From JANLVJ01 sp031363945 (lineage in GTDB: Bacteria; Bacteroidota; Bacteroidia; Sphingobacteriales; Sphingobacteriaceae): DNA of 64,000 nucleotides. Below, piece after piece: positions 53,077 to 60,978 of this stretch. The translations under genes were made by a program, and so were the position numbers. The DNA lies in the NCBI GenBank assembly GCA_031363945.1, contig JANLVJ010000084.1, positions 1 to 64,000 of the forward strand, in the 5' to 3' direction. The notes under the pieces are model-generated. The model ran no database searches, was not told the origin of the DNA, and saw only the letters and a program-made list of their open reading frames with translations. Numbering within the stretch: position 1 is the first letter of the stretch; each line of letters starts with the position of its first letter.

Positions 53077-54387
53077 TTAACCAATCAATTCATTGAGGTG
53101 CTCACGTAATGCTTCTGGTTTTAAGCGAAGCGTGAGTTCATGGGCGAATGCTTTAATAAGAAGTAATTTTGCAGTTTCTTCAGAGATACCTCTGGCCTTT
53201 AGATAAAACAAAGAATCCTGATTTAACTGGCCAATTGTAGAGCCATGGCTGCATTTAACATCATCAGCAAAAATAACAAGCTCAGGCTTACTATTCATGC
53301 TTGAGTTGCGACCGAGTAGAATCGAATTATTCTGCTGGTAAGCATTGGTTTTTTGGGCATCAGGATGAACAACAACTTTTCCATTAAAGACACCGCTTGA
53401 CTTACCATTTAGAATACCTTTATAATGCTCGCTACTCATGCAATTGTTTACCTGATGATCTGCCAACGTGTGATTATCAACAAGTTCTGCATCTTTAGTT
53501 TGGTAGAAGCCATACATATGGGCTTCAATACCAGGCCCTTCAAGAAACATATTAAGGTTATTTCGGGTAAAGGCCCCTTCAAGCGTATACGTATGATTGT
53601 TGTATATACTGTCTTGAGATAGAAATGCATCATTCTTATTCAGAATAGCAGTATTTGCATTTCCCCGCTGAATAAAAACTTCTGTCGCACTGCTCTGCTG
53701 ACCGACGAAAAACTCTCCATGGTGATTTACGTTGATTTGTGCATTACCTGAACTAACATTTAGCGTAGTTTCAATGAGTTCAATAGAGCCAAGCTCATGT
53801 ACAATTACCAGATTACGAGAATTTATAAAAATGTTCTCGGCACTATCAAGAATATTGATGATATATATAGGCTTTGTAGCTGTATATCCCTTGTCTACTT
53901 CTATATACAAGCCTCTGTCGCTTTTTGCCAGGTTCATAGCACTGAAATACTCAGTTGATGAGCTGTCACGCCTGTTAAAATACAATTCGAATGAAGATTG
54001 GTTAAAAGCATCCTGAAGGGAAATGAATTTTATCGATTCAGCATCTTTACCGGTTAAACTGGCTGATAAACCTGCTGAATACTGACCGTTCACGAGTACT
54101 ATGCGGTAACAATCGAGTCCCTTAATTTCAGTTGCCTGTAACTCCTGAAGGTATAAATTATCATTCAGCGATAATGAAGGAATCTTAAACTCATGGTTTA
54201 AGAGCGATTTTACAGAGGTATACTTCCATGATTCATCACGGGTGGTTGGTACTGCAAGTTCTTCCAGCGAATGTAATGCTTTATTACGTATCGCCTGTAA
54301 AAACCCTGATTCACTGTTCATAATTTGGTTAATTTCCAGCTCTCCATCGATTTTTTCAACTAAAGAATATTCGTGTTGATTCGTCAT
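53077..54387 (-). CDS. sufD: SufD, SUF scaffold subunit
   Basis: The 436-residue protein has the N-terminal VPTTRDESWKYTSVKSLL and a long beta-helix core. The C-terminal part has TLADHQVNNCMSSEHYKGIL, FNGKVVVHPDAQKTNAYQQN, LLGRNSSMNSKPELVIFADD and KCSHGSTIGQLNQDSLFYLKA, as in SufD/SufB. It forms the SufBC2D complex on which clusters are built. It starts 9 bases after sufC. Confidence 0.95.
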   Translation of the reverse strand: MTNQHEYSLVEKIDGELEINQIMNSESGFLQAIRNKALHSLEELAVPTTRDESWKYTSVKSLLNHEFKIPSLSLNDNLYLQELQATEIKGLDCYRIVLVNGQYSAGLSASLTGKDAESIKFISLQDAFNQSSFELYFNRRDSSSTEYFSAMNLAKSDRGLYIEVDKGYTATKPIYIINILDSAENIFINSRNLVIVHELGSIELIETTLNVSSGNAQINVNHHGEFFVGQQSSATEVFIQRGNANTAILNKNDAFLSQDSIYNNHTYTLEGAFTRNNLNMFLEGPGIEAHMYGFYQTKDAELVDNHTLADHQVNNCMSSEHYKGILNGKSSGVFNGKVVVHPDAQKTNAYQQNNSILLGRNSSMNSKPELVIFADDVKCSHGSTIGQLNQDSLFYLKARGISEETAKLLLIKAFAHELTLRLKPEALREHLNELIG

Positions 54388-54396
54388 CTACCTGTT

Positions 54397-55179
54397 TTAT
54401 CTTGTTAATGAATCAGTTCCTAATTCCTTCACCCAGTCATAACCTCTAACTTCAAGTTCTTTGGCAAGTTCTTTAGTGCCGGTTTTGACAATTTTACCTT
54501 CAAACAAAACATGAACAACATCAGGAATGATATAGTCAAGCAGACGCTGGTAATGTGTAATCACCATGAATGAACGCTCGGCGCTGCGAAGTTTATTTAC
54601 ACCCTGAGCTACAATTTTCAATGCATCGATGTCAAGGCCAGAATCTGTTTCATCAAGAATTCCTAACATCGGCTCAAGCATGGCCAATTGAAAAATTTCA
54701 TTCCGTTTTTTCTCTCCCCCTGAAAAACCTTCATTTAAAGAACGCCCAGTAAGCTTGGCATCAAATTCTACCAGGTTTTGACATTCTTTAACTCTGGCAA
54801 GAAAGCTTTTGGCGTCCATTGGTTCAAGCCCTTTGTATTTACGGATTTCGTTAACAGCAGTCTTCAGAAAATTGATATTAGAAACACCTGGTATTTCAAC
54901 CGGATACTGAAAAGCGAGAAAAACGCCTTCTCTTGCTCTGTCTTCAGGAGAAAAATCTAATAGATTTTTACCATTAAATATGATTTCACCATCAGTGACC
55001 TCATAATCATTTTTACCAGCAAGTACTGAGGCTAAGGTACTTTTACCCGAACCATTGGGCCCCATAATAGCATGAACCTGTCCTGCAGCGACTGTAAGGT
55101 TTAAACCTTTCAATATTTCTTTTCCTGCGATACCTGCGTGCAGGTTTCTAATTTCTAATAATACTGATGTATTCGTCAT
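54397..55179 (-). CDS. sufC: SufC, ATPase of the SUF scaffold
   Basis: The 260-residue ABC ATPase has Walker A GPNGSGKSTL, the SufC-specific ILFNGK-type loop (IIFNGKNLLDFSPEDRAREG), VFLAFQYPVEIPGVSN, the signature NEGFSGGEKKRNEIFQLAML, Walker B GILDETDSGLDIDAL and MVITHYQRLL. It powers the SufBC2D scaffold. It starts 22 bases after sufB. Length is normal. Confidence 0.96.
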   Translation of the reverse strand: MTNTSVLLEIRNLHAGIAGKEILKGLNLTVAAGQVHAIMGPNGSGKSTLASVLAGKNDYEVTDGEIIFNGKNLLDFSPEDRAREGVFLAFQYPVEIPGVSNINFLKTAVNEIRKYKGLEPMDAKSFLARVKECQNLVEFDAKLTGRSLNEGFSGGEKKRNEIFQLAMLEPMLGILDETDSGLDIDALKIVAQGVNKLRSAERSFMVITHYQRLLDYIIPDVVHVLFEGKIVKTGTKELAKELEVRGYDWVKELGTDSLTR

Positions 55180-55201
55180 GCTTCTAAATCAAATCAAACT
55201 A

Positions 55202-56647
55202 TTAACCTACGCTACCTTCAAGTGTTATAGCAAGAAGCTTTTGTGCTTCAACAGCGAACTCCATTGGTAATTGGTTTAAAACTTCTTTGCAATAACCATT
55301 TATAATCAGGGCTGCTGCATTTTCACTGCTTATGCCACGCTGATTACAATAGAAAATCTGGTCTTCACCAATTTTAGAAGTTGTGGCTTCATGTTCTATT
55401 GTAGCAGTAGAATTTTTAGACTCTATGTATGGAAACGTATTCGCAGAACATTTATCTCCAATAAGCAATGAATCACACTGGGTAAAATTTCTGGCATAAT
55501 CAGCATTTGATGAAACCCTCACCAAACCACGATAATTATTATTTCCTTGTCCGGCAGAAATACCTTTTGAAATAATACGACTTCTGGTATGCTTGCCCAA
55601 ATGAACCATTTTAGTTCCTGTATCTGCTACCTGCTTGTTTTTTGTAACGGCTACTGAGTAGAACTCACCCTGTGAATAATCACCTTTCAGTATAACAGAA
55701 GGATACTTCCAGGTAATGGCTGAGCCTGTTTCAACCTGTGTCCATGAAATTTTCGAACTATGGCCAGCGCAGATTCCGCGTTTGGTCACAAAATTGAAAA
55801 TTCCACCTTTACCCTCTTTATCTCCTGGATACCAATTCTGTACAGTAGAATATTTTATTTCAGCCCGATCGTGGGCAACGAGTTCAACAACGGCAGCATG
55901 CAATTGATTTTCATCACGCTGTGGTGCCGTACAGCCCTCAAGATAACTAACATAACTATCGTCATCTGCGATGATCAGTGTTCTTTCAAACTGACCAGAA
56001 TTCATTGCATTGATCCGGAAGTAGGTAGAAAGTTCCATTGGGCAACGAACACCTTTTGGTATGTATGCAAATGAACCATCTGAAAAAACAGCAGCATTCA
56101 GGGCTGAAAAAATATTATCAGTGTACGGTATTACTGTACCCAGATATTTGCGAACAAGCTCGGGATGATTTTGCACGGCCTCGCCGAACGAGCAAAATAT
56201 AATACCCATTTCATTTAACTTAGCTTTAAAAGTTGTTGCTACTGAAACGCTGTCAAAAACTGCATCAACTGCCACACCGCTTAACATCATTTGTTCAACA
56301 AGCGGAATACCCAGCTTTTTAAAGGTGTCAAGAAGCTCTGGGTCAACTTCGTCTAAACTTTTCAGTTCAGGTTTACGTCTTGGAGCAGCATAATATGAGA
56401 TGGCCTGAAAATCAAATTCTGGCATCGGGAAATATTGCCAGCTTGGCATTGCCAGGGTCTGATAATGAGCAAATGCCTTTAAACGCCATTCTAGTAAGAA
56501 TTCGGGCTCATTCTTTTTGGCTGAAATAAAGCGAACTGTTTCTTCAGTAAGCCCGATTGGAGCCATATCCATCTCGATATCTGTACTGAATCCGTATTTG
56601 TAATCAGATTCAGGTATTGCTTCTAATAATTCTTTATCGTTATTCAT
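55202..56647 (-). CDS. sufB: SufB, SUF scaffold subunit
   Basis: The 481-residue protein has KYGFSTDIEMDMAPIGLTEE, YYAAPRRKPELKSLDEVDPE, VPYTDNIFSALN-type text, FRINAMNSGQFERTLIIADD, and the core VSYLEGCTAPQRDENQLHAA with the conserved cysteine. The C-terminal CDSLLIGDKCSANTFPYIES and EHEATTSKIGEDQIFYCNQR are typical. It is the first gene of the long operon down to 47480. A TAnnTTTG promoter element lies 60 bases upstream. No IscR-like regulator gene precedes it. Confidence 0.97.
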   Translation of the reverse strand: MNNDKELLEAIPESDYKYGFSTDIEMDMAPIGLTEETVRFISAKKNEPEFLLEWRLKAFAHYQTLAMPSWQYFPMPEFDFQAISYYAAPRRKPELKSLDEVDPELLDTFKKLGIPLVEQMMLSGVAVDAVFDSVSVATTFKAKLNEMGIIFCSFGEAVQNHPELVRKYLGTVIPYTDNIFSALNAAVFSDGSFAYIPKGVRCPMELSTYFRINAMNSGQFERTLIIADDDSYVSYLEGCTAPQRDENQLHAAVVELVAHDRAEIKYSTVQNWYPGDKEGKGGIFNFVTKRGICAGHSSKISWTQVETGSAITWKYPSVILKGDYSQGEFYSVAVTKNKQVADTGTKMVHLGKHTRSRIISKGISAGQGNNNYRGLVRVSSNADYARNFTQCDSLLIGDKCSANTFPYIESKNSTATIEHEATTSKIGEDQIFYCNQRGISSENAAALIINGYCKEVLNQLPMEFAVEAQKLLAITLEGSVG

Positions 56648-56706
56648 AACAACCTGTTCCTTGGTTTAAAGAAGATAGCATACAATAGTTGTATTCTAAT
56701 CCTCTG

Positions 56707-56714
56707 CAAAAGTA
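56707..56714 (-). promoter_or_regulatory. Candidate -7 promoter element of the suf operon
   Basis: On the minus strand the bases read TACTTTTG, an exact TAnnTTTG. It is 60 bases before the sufB start, giving a leader of about 50 bases. The -33 TTTG element is weak. In Bacteroidota this -7 box is the main primary sigma-factor signal. Confidence 0.5.
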
Positions 56715-56774
56715 CGAAAAATGCAACCTTATTTAGAATGAATTCAATTAAAAAGAAGATTTGACATAAGTTTG

Positions 56775-56798
56775 ACAGAACTTCTGTTTCTAAGAAAC
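56775..56798. promoter_or_regulatory. Two overlapping palindromes between sufB and the symporter
   Basis: ACAGAA-C-TTCTGT (56775-56787) and GTTTCT-A-AGAAAC (56786-56798) are each perfect 6-base-arm palindromes with one central base, and they overlap by two bases. The pair lies about 60 bases upstream of the suf -7 element and 166 bases before the symporter. It may bind a regulator. The rest of the 316-base gap between the two start codons shows no other signal. Confidence 0.4.
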
Positions 56799-56963
56799 AT
56801 CATTATGTAAAAAAAGAATTTTTAAGAATTTAACTAAATACGTACATTCTTACTTTAAAACCGTTTTAAACTTGATAAGTTCTATGTATTCAATAATAAA
56901 TTGACATATTTAGGTTACTTTCATCACACATATTCTTCCAATTACTTCTAAACCTGTTTAAAA

Positions 56964-58652
56964 ATGCATCATCAGTTGCAATCTATTGATTACCTGGTTT
57001 TTCTTGCTTACTTTCTCCTGGTAGCAGGATATGGTTATTGGATTTATCAGCGCAAAAGAAAAAAAGAGATCAGTTCGGCAGATTTTTTTCTTGCCGAGGG
57101 TTCATTAACCTGGTGGGCGATCGGTGCCTCACTTATCGCTTCAAATATTTCAGCAGAGCAGTTTATCGGTATGTCAGGTTCAGGTTTCAAAATGGGTCTG
57201 GCAATTTCTACTTACGAGTGGATGGCCTCGGCTACACTGATTATTGTCGCTATCTTTTTTATACCTGTTTACCTGAAAAATAAAATTTCTACCATGCCTC
57301 AGTTTTTGAGTCAGCGGTATAATGGAACAGTTGCCATGATTATGGCTGTATTCTGGTTGTTACTTTACATAGTTGTAAACCTGATGTCAATTCTTTACCT
57401 GGGGGCACTGGCAATTTCTGGTATCTCGGGACTTAGTATTCCGTTATGTATTGGCCTGCTGGCTATATTCTCTATCTTCATTGCCTTGGGGGGCATGAAA
57501 GTAATTGGCTATACAGATGTTATACAGGTTGCTGTTTTAATTTTAGGAGGCCTTGTAGCTACCTACCTGGCATTAAATTTAATCTCAGAGCGTGCTGGCA
57601 CAACCGGACTTCTTAAAGGGTTTGTGCTGCTGAGAGAACATGCATCTGACCACTTTCAAATGATTTTTCACAAAAATAACCCCAACTATATGGAGTTGCC
57701 CGGTTTATCGGTGTTGATTGGGGGTATGTGGATTACCAACTTGAATTACTGGGGTTGCAATCAATATATCACTCAGCGAGCTCTTGGTGCAGATTTACAA
57801 ACTGCCAGGGGGGGTTTACTCTTTGCAGCATTCTTAAAATTAATGATGCCGTTGATTGTTGTCTTACCTGGTATTGCTGCTTACGAATTATATCAGCAAG
57901 GTATGTTTCATACTGAAATGATGACAGCCCATGGGGTAATCGATGTTAACAAAGCCTATCCTTCTTTATTGAACTTACTGCCTACAGGGTTGAAGGGTTT
58001 ATCATTTGCGGCTCTAACAGCAGCTATTGTGGCTTCACTTGCAGGTAAAGTAAATAGTATTGCAACAATTTTCACACTTGATATTTACAAAAAAGCATTT
58101 GATAAGAATGCAAGTGAAAAGACGCTCGTGCTCTATGGAAAATATACAGTTGTTGTTGCAATGGTACTGGGTGTTATTTTAGCCCTGCTAATCGGTAATA
58201 CCCTGATGGGTGAAGGCAAACAAGGTTTTCAGTATATCCAGGAATATACCGGCTTTGTATCACCTGGTATTTTTGCCATGTTTATTCTTGGCTTCTTCTG
58301 GAAAAAAACAACATCAAATGCGGCTCTATTTGCAACAATCGGAGGTTTTTTGATGGCGATTTTCTTTAAACTGATTCCTCCCTACCTTAACTTGTCGTTT
58401 TTAGCACCTTACGGGTTTTCAAAAGACAATGGTGTTGGGGTATTTGAAATTCCGTTCATTGACCGAATGGGCATAATCTTCATCATATGTATCATTGGTA
58501 TGTATATTATTTCAATGATTGAAAATTCAAAAGGCTTGCTTACAAACGGGCTTGAAGTTGATTCTTCAATGTTTAAGACTTCAAGATCATTTGCTGTAGG
58601 CTCATTAATCGTTGTTGGTATTATTGTAGCACTTTATTCAGTGTTCTGGTAG
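56964..58652 (+). CDS. Sodium/solute symporter (SSS family, SGLT-like)
   Basis: The 562-residue protein has about fourteen membrane segments. It has the family signatures FFLAEGSLTWWAIGASLIASNISAE, LPIYLKNKISTMPQFLSQRY-like text read here as PVYLKNKISTMPQFLSQRYN, and LKGLSFAALTAAIVASLAGK in the sodium-site helix. The pattern resembles the vSGLT sugar transporter group. It is divergent from sufB and is followed by a terminator at 58685. A sugar substrate is likely but not proven by the sequence. Confidence 0.9.
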   Translation: MHHQLQSIDYLVFLAYFLLVAGYGYWIYQRKRKKEISSADFFLAEGSLTWWAIGASLIASNISAEQFIGMSGSGFKMGLAISTYEWMASATLIIVAIFFIPVYLKNKISTMPQFLSQRYNGTVAMIMAVFWLLLYIVVNLMSILYLGALAISGISGLSIPLCIGLLAIFSIFIALGGMKVIGYTDVIQVAVLILGGLVATYLALNLISERAGTTGLLKGFVLLREHASDHFQMIFHKNNPNYMELPGLSVLIGGMWITNLNYWGCNQYITQRALGADLQTARGGLLFAAFLKLMMPLIVVLPGIAAYELYQQGMFHTEMMTAHGVIDVNKAYPSLLNLLPTGLKGLSFAALTAAIVASLAGKVNSIATIFTLDIYKKAFDKNASEKTLVLYGKYTVVVAMVLGVILALLIGNTLMGEGKQGFQYIQEYTGFVSPGIFAMFILGFFWKKTTSNAALFATIGGFLMAIFFKLIPPYLNLSFLAPYGFSKDNGVGVFEIPFIDRMGIIFIICIIGMYIISMIENSKGLLTNGLEVDSSMFKTSRSFAVGSLIVVGIIVALYSVFW

Positions 58653-58684
58653 TAACAAAATTTTAAATCGAGGTAAAAAATTTG

Positions 58685-58720
58685 AGAGGGGTGCAGCATT
58701 TAGCTTCATCCCTCTTTTTT
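58685..58720 (+). terminator. Intrinsic terminator after the symporter
   Basis: AGAGGGGTG (58685-58693) pairs with CATCCCTCT (58707-58715) with one G-T type mismatch. A run of six T follows. It is 33 bases after the symporter stop. Confidence 0.8.
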
Positions 58721-58820
58721 ATAATTTTTGATTTTTTTAGGTCTGAAAGCAAGTTTTATCACACTAAAATCTTTACACCGGTAGTGTAAATTGTTTGATG
58801 TAAGGTTATTAGCTTTAGAA

Positions 58821-58985
58821 ATGCATATCATTCTTCATATAGCAGCATTTGTAATTGCCTTGCTCTGGGTTTATTTATATTTTTTCATGCATGGGCCGTT
58901 CATAACCCATTTGATTCTCTTACTGGCCGTCATACTATTCATTTTCGCCCTTACCAAACACCCTGGTAAAAGAACAATCGTTTAA
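58821..58985 (+). CDS. Small two-helix membrane protein
   Basis: From the ATG at 58821 the 54-residue protein has two hydrophobic helices (IILHIAAFVIALLWVYLYFF and LILLLAVILFIFAL) and a basic C-terminus (KHPGKRTIV). A longer frame begins at a TTG at 58791. The shape resembles the lmo0937/DUF5670 small membrane proteins, but the match is loose. Function is unknown. Confidence 0.5.
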   Translation: MHIILHIAAFVIALLWVYLYFFMHGPFITHLILLLAVILFIFALTKHPGKRTIV

Positions 58986-59039
58986 GAAAATCTATTTTTC
59001 GACCAAGGAAAATCATGGCTTCCTGACTTTAAAAAAAAA

Positions 59040-59610
59040 TTAAGTTTAATTTAAGCCGTTGACGAAGGTAAGGCACGGCATAGCGATTTCATGACAGCAG
59101 GCTATTTACAAATTCTCCAGTAAGCCTGGCAATTTGTTTAAAGCTTTTGCCTTCTAATTCATGAAGCACAAAGACCTAGCGCTGCTGCCCAGGAAGTTTT
59201 TTCAAACATAAATCAAGTTCCTTCAATACAAGATTACAGAGGTAAATGGCCTCAGGATTATCGGCTGGGTCTACTAATAGATCGCCTAGATTGTGCGTAT
59301 GATCATCTTCAACCCCCGCACTCAGTTTTTGTAAAGATTCAGGCTTTTTTTTCCGATATAAATTAATAATCTTATTTCTGGCAACCCGGAAAAGCCATGA
59401 AGTCAGTTGTTCGATTGGCTTCATCGCCCTTGCACTTTCTATGAGTTGAAAGAACACATCTTGTAAAATATCTTCAGCATCTTCTGTCTCAGGTACCCTG
59501 CTGAGAATGAATTGAAAAAGGCGACTTCTCTGTCTGTTCATTTGATCAATCAGTTCCTGATTCTGCAACTGTAGTTGCTTGTTATTTGACAGATTTAGGG
59601 TTTGTTCCAT
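59040..59610 (-). pseudogene. RNA polymerase sigma factor (ECF-like) broken by nonsense codons in region 4
   Basis: The open part (59176-59610) codes for 144 residues with region 2: RLFQFILSRVPETEDAEDIL, QDVFFQLIESA and LTSWLFRVARNKIINLYRKK. It ends at LKKLPGQQR with a TAG (GAG for Glu expected). The same frame continues VFVLHELEGKSFKQIARLTG and EFVNSLLS, then TGA (CGA for Arg expected), then RYAVPYLRQRLKLN. So region 4, the -35 recognition helix-turn-helix, is cut off by two point changes. It is a recent pseudogene unless the stops are sequencing errors. Confidence 0.85.
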
Positions 59611-59622
59611 ACGATGATCAGG

Positions 59623-59756
59623 TAGACGGCTTTAAAGCGATTATATTTTAATTCTTAAGGCTATTCGTTAAGCTTGTTTTATACAAGTAAGATAGACGGC
59701 TTTGACGCAATTATATTTCATTTCTTCAGGCTATTGGTTGAGTTTGTGTATTTACC
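59623..59756. repeat. Imperfect 70-base tandem duplication at the MFS gene end
   Basis: TAGACGGCTTT... at 59623 and TAGACGGCTTT... at 59693 start two copies with a period of exactly 70 bases. About 40 of the first 55 bases agree, including GGCTATT and a 3' GTTnAG segment. The second copy runs into the last codons of the MFS gene. The first is a diverged copy of that gene end, in the gap before the sigma-factor remnant. Confidence 0.7.
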
Positions 59757-60904
59757 AGCTTAAGATATACCCTCTTTACTGAGCTTCTCGAAAAGTAAAA
59801 GAAGGTAGCTAAAGCAATCATAAGAAATAAAATACCACTGCCTGCAATACCCGTTAATCCTGCAATTGAAAAGCCGTACGATCCTATGGCAGACCCAATA
59901 GCCGAACCGCAAAAAGCAGTGAACATATAAACAGTATTTAGTCTGCTTCTTGCTTCTGGATTAAGGGCAAATACTTTTGTCTGATTAGAAATATGAACAC
60001 TCTGCTGGGCTAGATCCATCAAGAGTACAAATACTATCATACCGGCAAGGTGCAAACCAAAAAACATCAGGATTAAAAATGATACTAGCTCTAAAACGAT
60101 ACCTGTACCAATAATCATACGTGGCCCCCTTTTATCGGCTAATTTACCTACAAAAGGCGCACATAAAGCCCCTGCAGCGCCGAGAAGGCCAAACAGACCT
60201 GCTGTTTGTGCCCCATAATGGTAAGGCGGAATTTTCAATATAAATACCAGCGTAGACCAGAAGGCATTTAGTGTTGCAAATAATAAAGCTCCTATTATAG
60301 CCGATTCACGTAATGAGGGGTAGGTTTTAATTAAATCAATCAATGATTTCAGAAGGTCAAAATAATTACCTTGAAAAGTTACTTTGTTTTCAGGAAGCAG
60401 TTTAAAAAGCACGATCCAAATAATGACCATAAAAAATGTGGCAAGCCAATAGATCATTCGCCAATTAAACCAGGTGTCTATCTGTCCGGCAAGGGTTCTT
60501 GATAATAGTATTCCTATAAGCAGACCACTCATCACTTTACCTACTACTTTACCCCGCTCTGCTGGATTTGCCAGGTGCGCTGCAAAAGGAATGAGTAATT
60601 GGGGTATGCAGGAAAAAACACCAAGAAGAAAACTTGAAACTAATAACATCAGCAGATTTACAGAAACAGCAACCAGGATCAAGGCCAAAAAAGCCAGGGC
60701 AAGGCTAATCAAAATTATCTTTTTACGCTCTAACATATCCCCTAACGGAACCAATAACAGCAACCCAATGGCATAGCCAAAAAGTGTAACTATGGGAATC
60801 AGACCGATTGTTTTCTGGGTAACATGAAACTCATGCATCATATCACTCAATAAAGGCTGGTTGTAGTAAATATTACTGACCACCAGACAACTAGCGATCG
60901 ACAT
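59726..60904 (-). CDS. MFS transporter (YnfM/sugar-efflux-like)
   Basis: The 392-residue protein has about twelve membrane helices. It has VSNIYYNQPLLSDM at the start, a characteristic motif of this group, and LVPLGDMLERKKIILISLAL between helices 2 and 3. The ATG at 60904 gives an unusually short N-terminus; codons upstream are open for about 20 residues (for example QKSVHISNLLVWT), so translation may begin at a non-ATG codon upstream. Substrate unknown. It ends in a short repeat (59693-59756). Confidence 0.88.
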   Translation of the reverse strand: MSIASCLVVSNIYYNQPLLSDMMHEFHVTQKTIGLIPIVTLFGYAIGLLLLVPLGDMLERKKIILISLALAFLALILVAVSVNLLMLLVSSFLLGVFSCIPQLLIPFAAHLANPAERGKVVGKVMSGLLIGILLSRTLAGQIDTWFNWRMIYWLATFFMVIIWIVLFKLLPENKVTFQGNYFDLLKSLIDLIKTYPSLRESAIIGALLFATLNAFWSTLVFILKIPPYHYGAQTAGLFGLLGAAGALCAPFVGKLADKRGPRMIIGTGIVLELVSFLILMFFGLHLAGMIVFVLLMDLAQQSVHISNQTKVFALNPEARSRLNTVYMFTAFCGSAIGSAIGSYGFSIAGLTGIAGSGILFLMIALATFFYFSRSSVKRVYLKLVNTQTQPIA

Positions 60905-60978
60905 GGTCCAAACAAGTAAATTACTTATATGGACAGATTTTTGTTCTAAAATGATAATGAGAAGTTTAAATGCAGAAA

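Noticed and set aside
59040..59175. Stop-codon readthrough or recoding in the sigma factor
   Set aside because: Two different stops (TAG and TGA) sit at positions where Glu and Arg codons are expected, with no recoding signal; point-mutation decay is simpler, especially since similar nonsense changes occur in other remnants.
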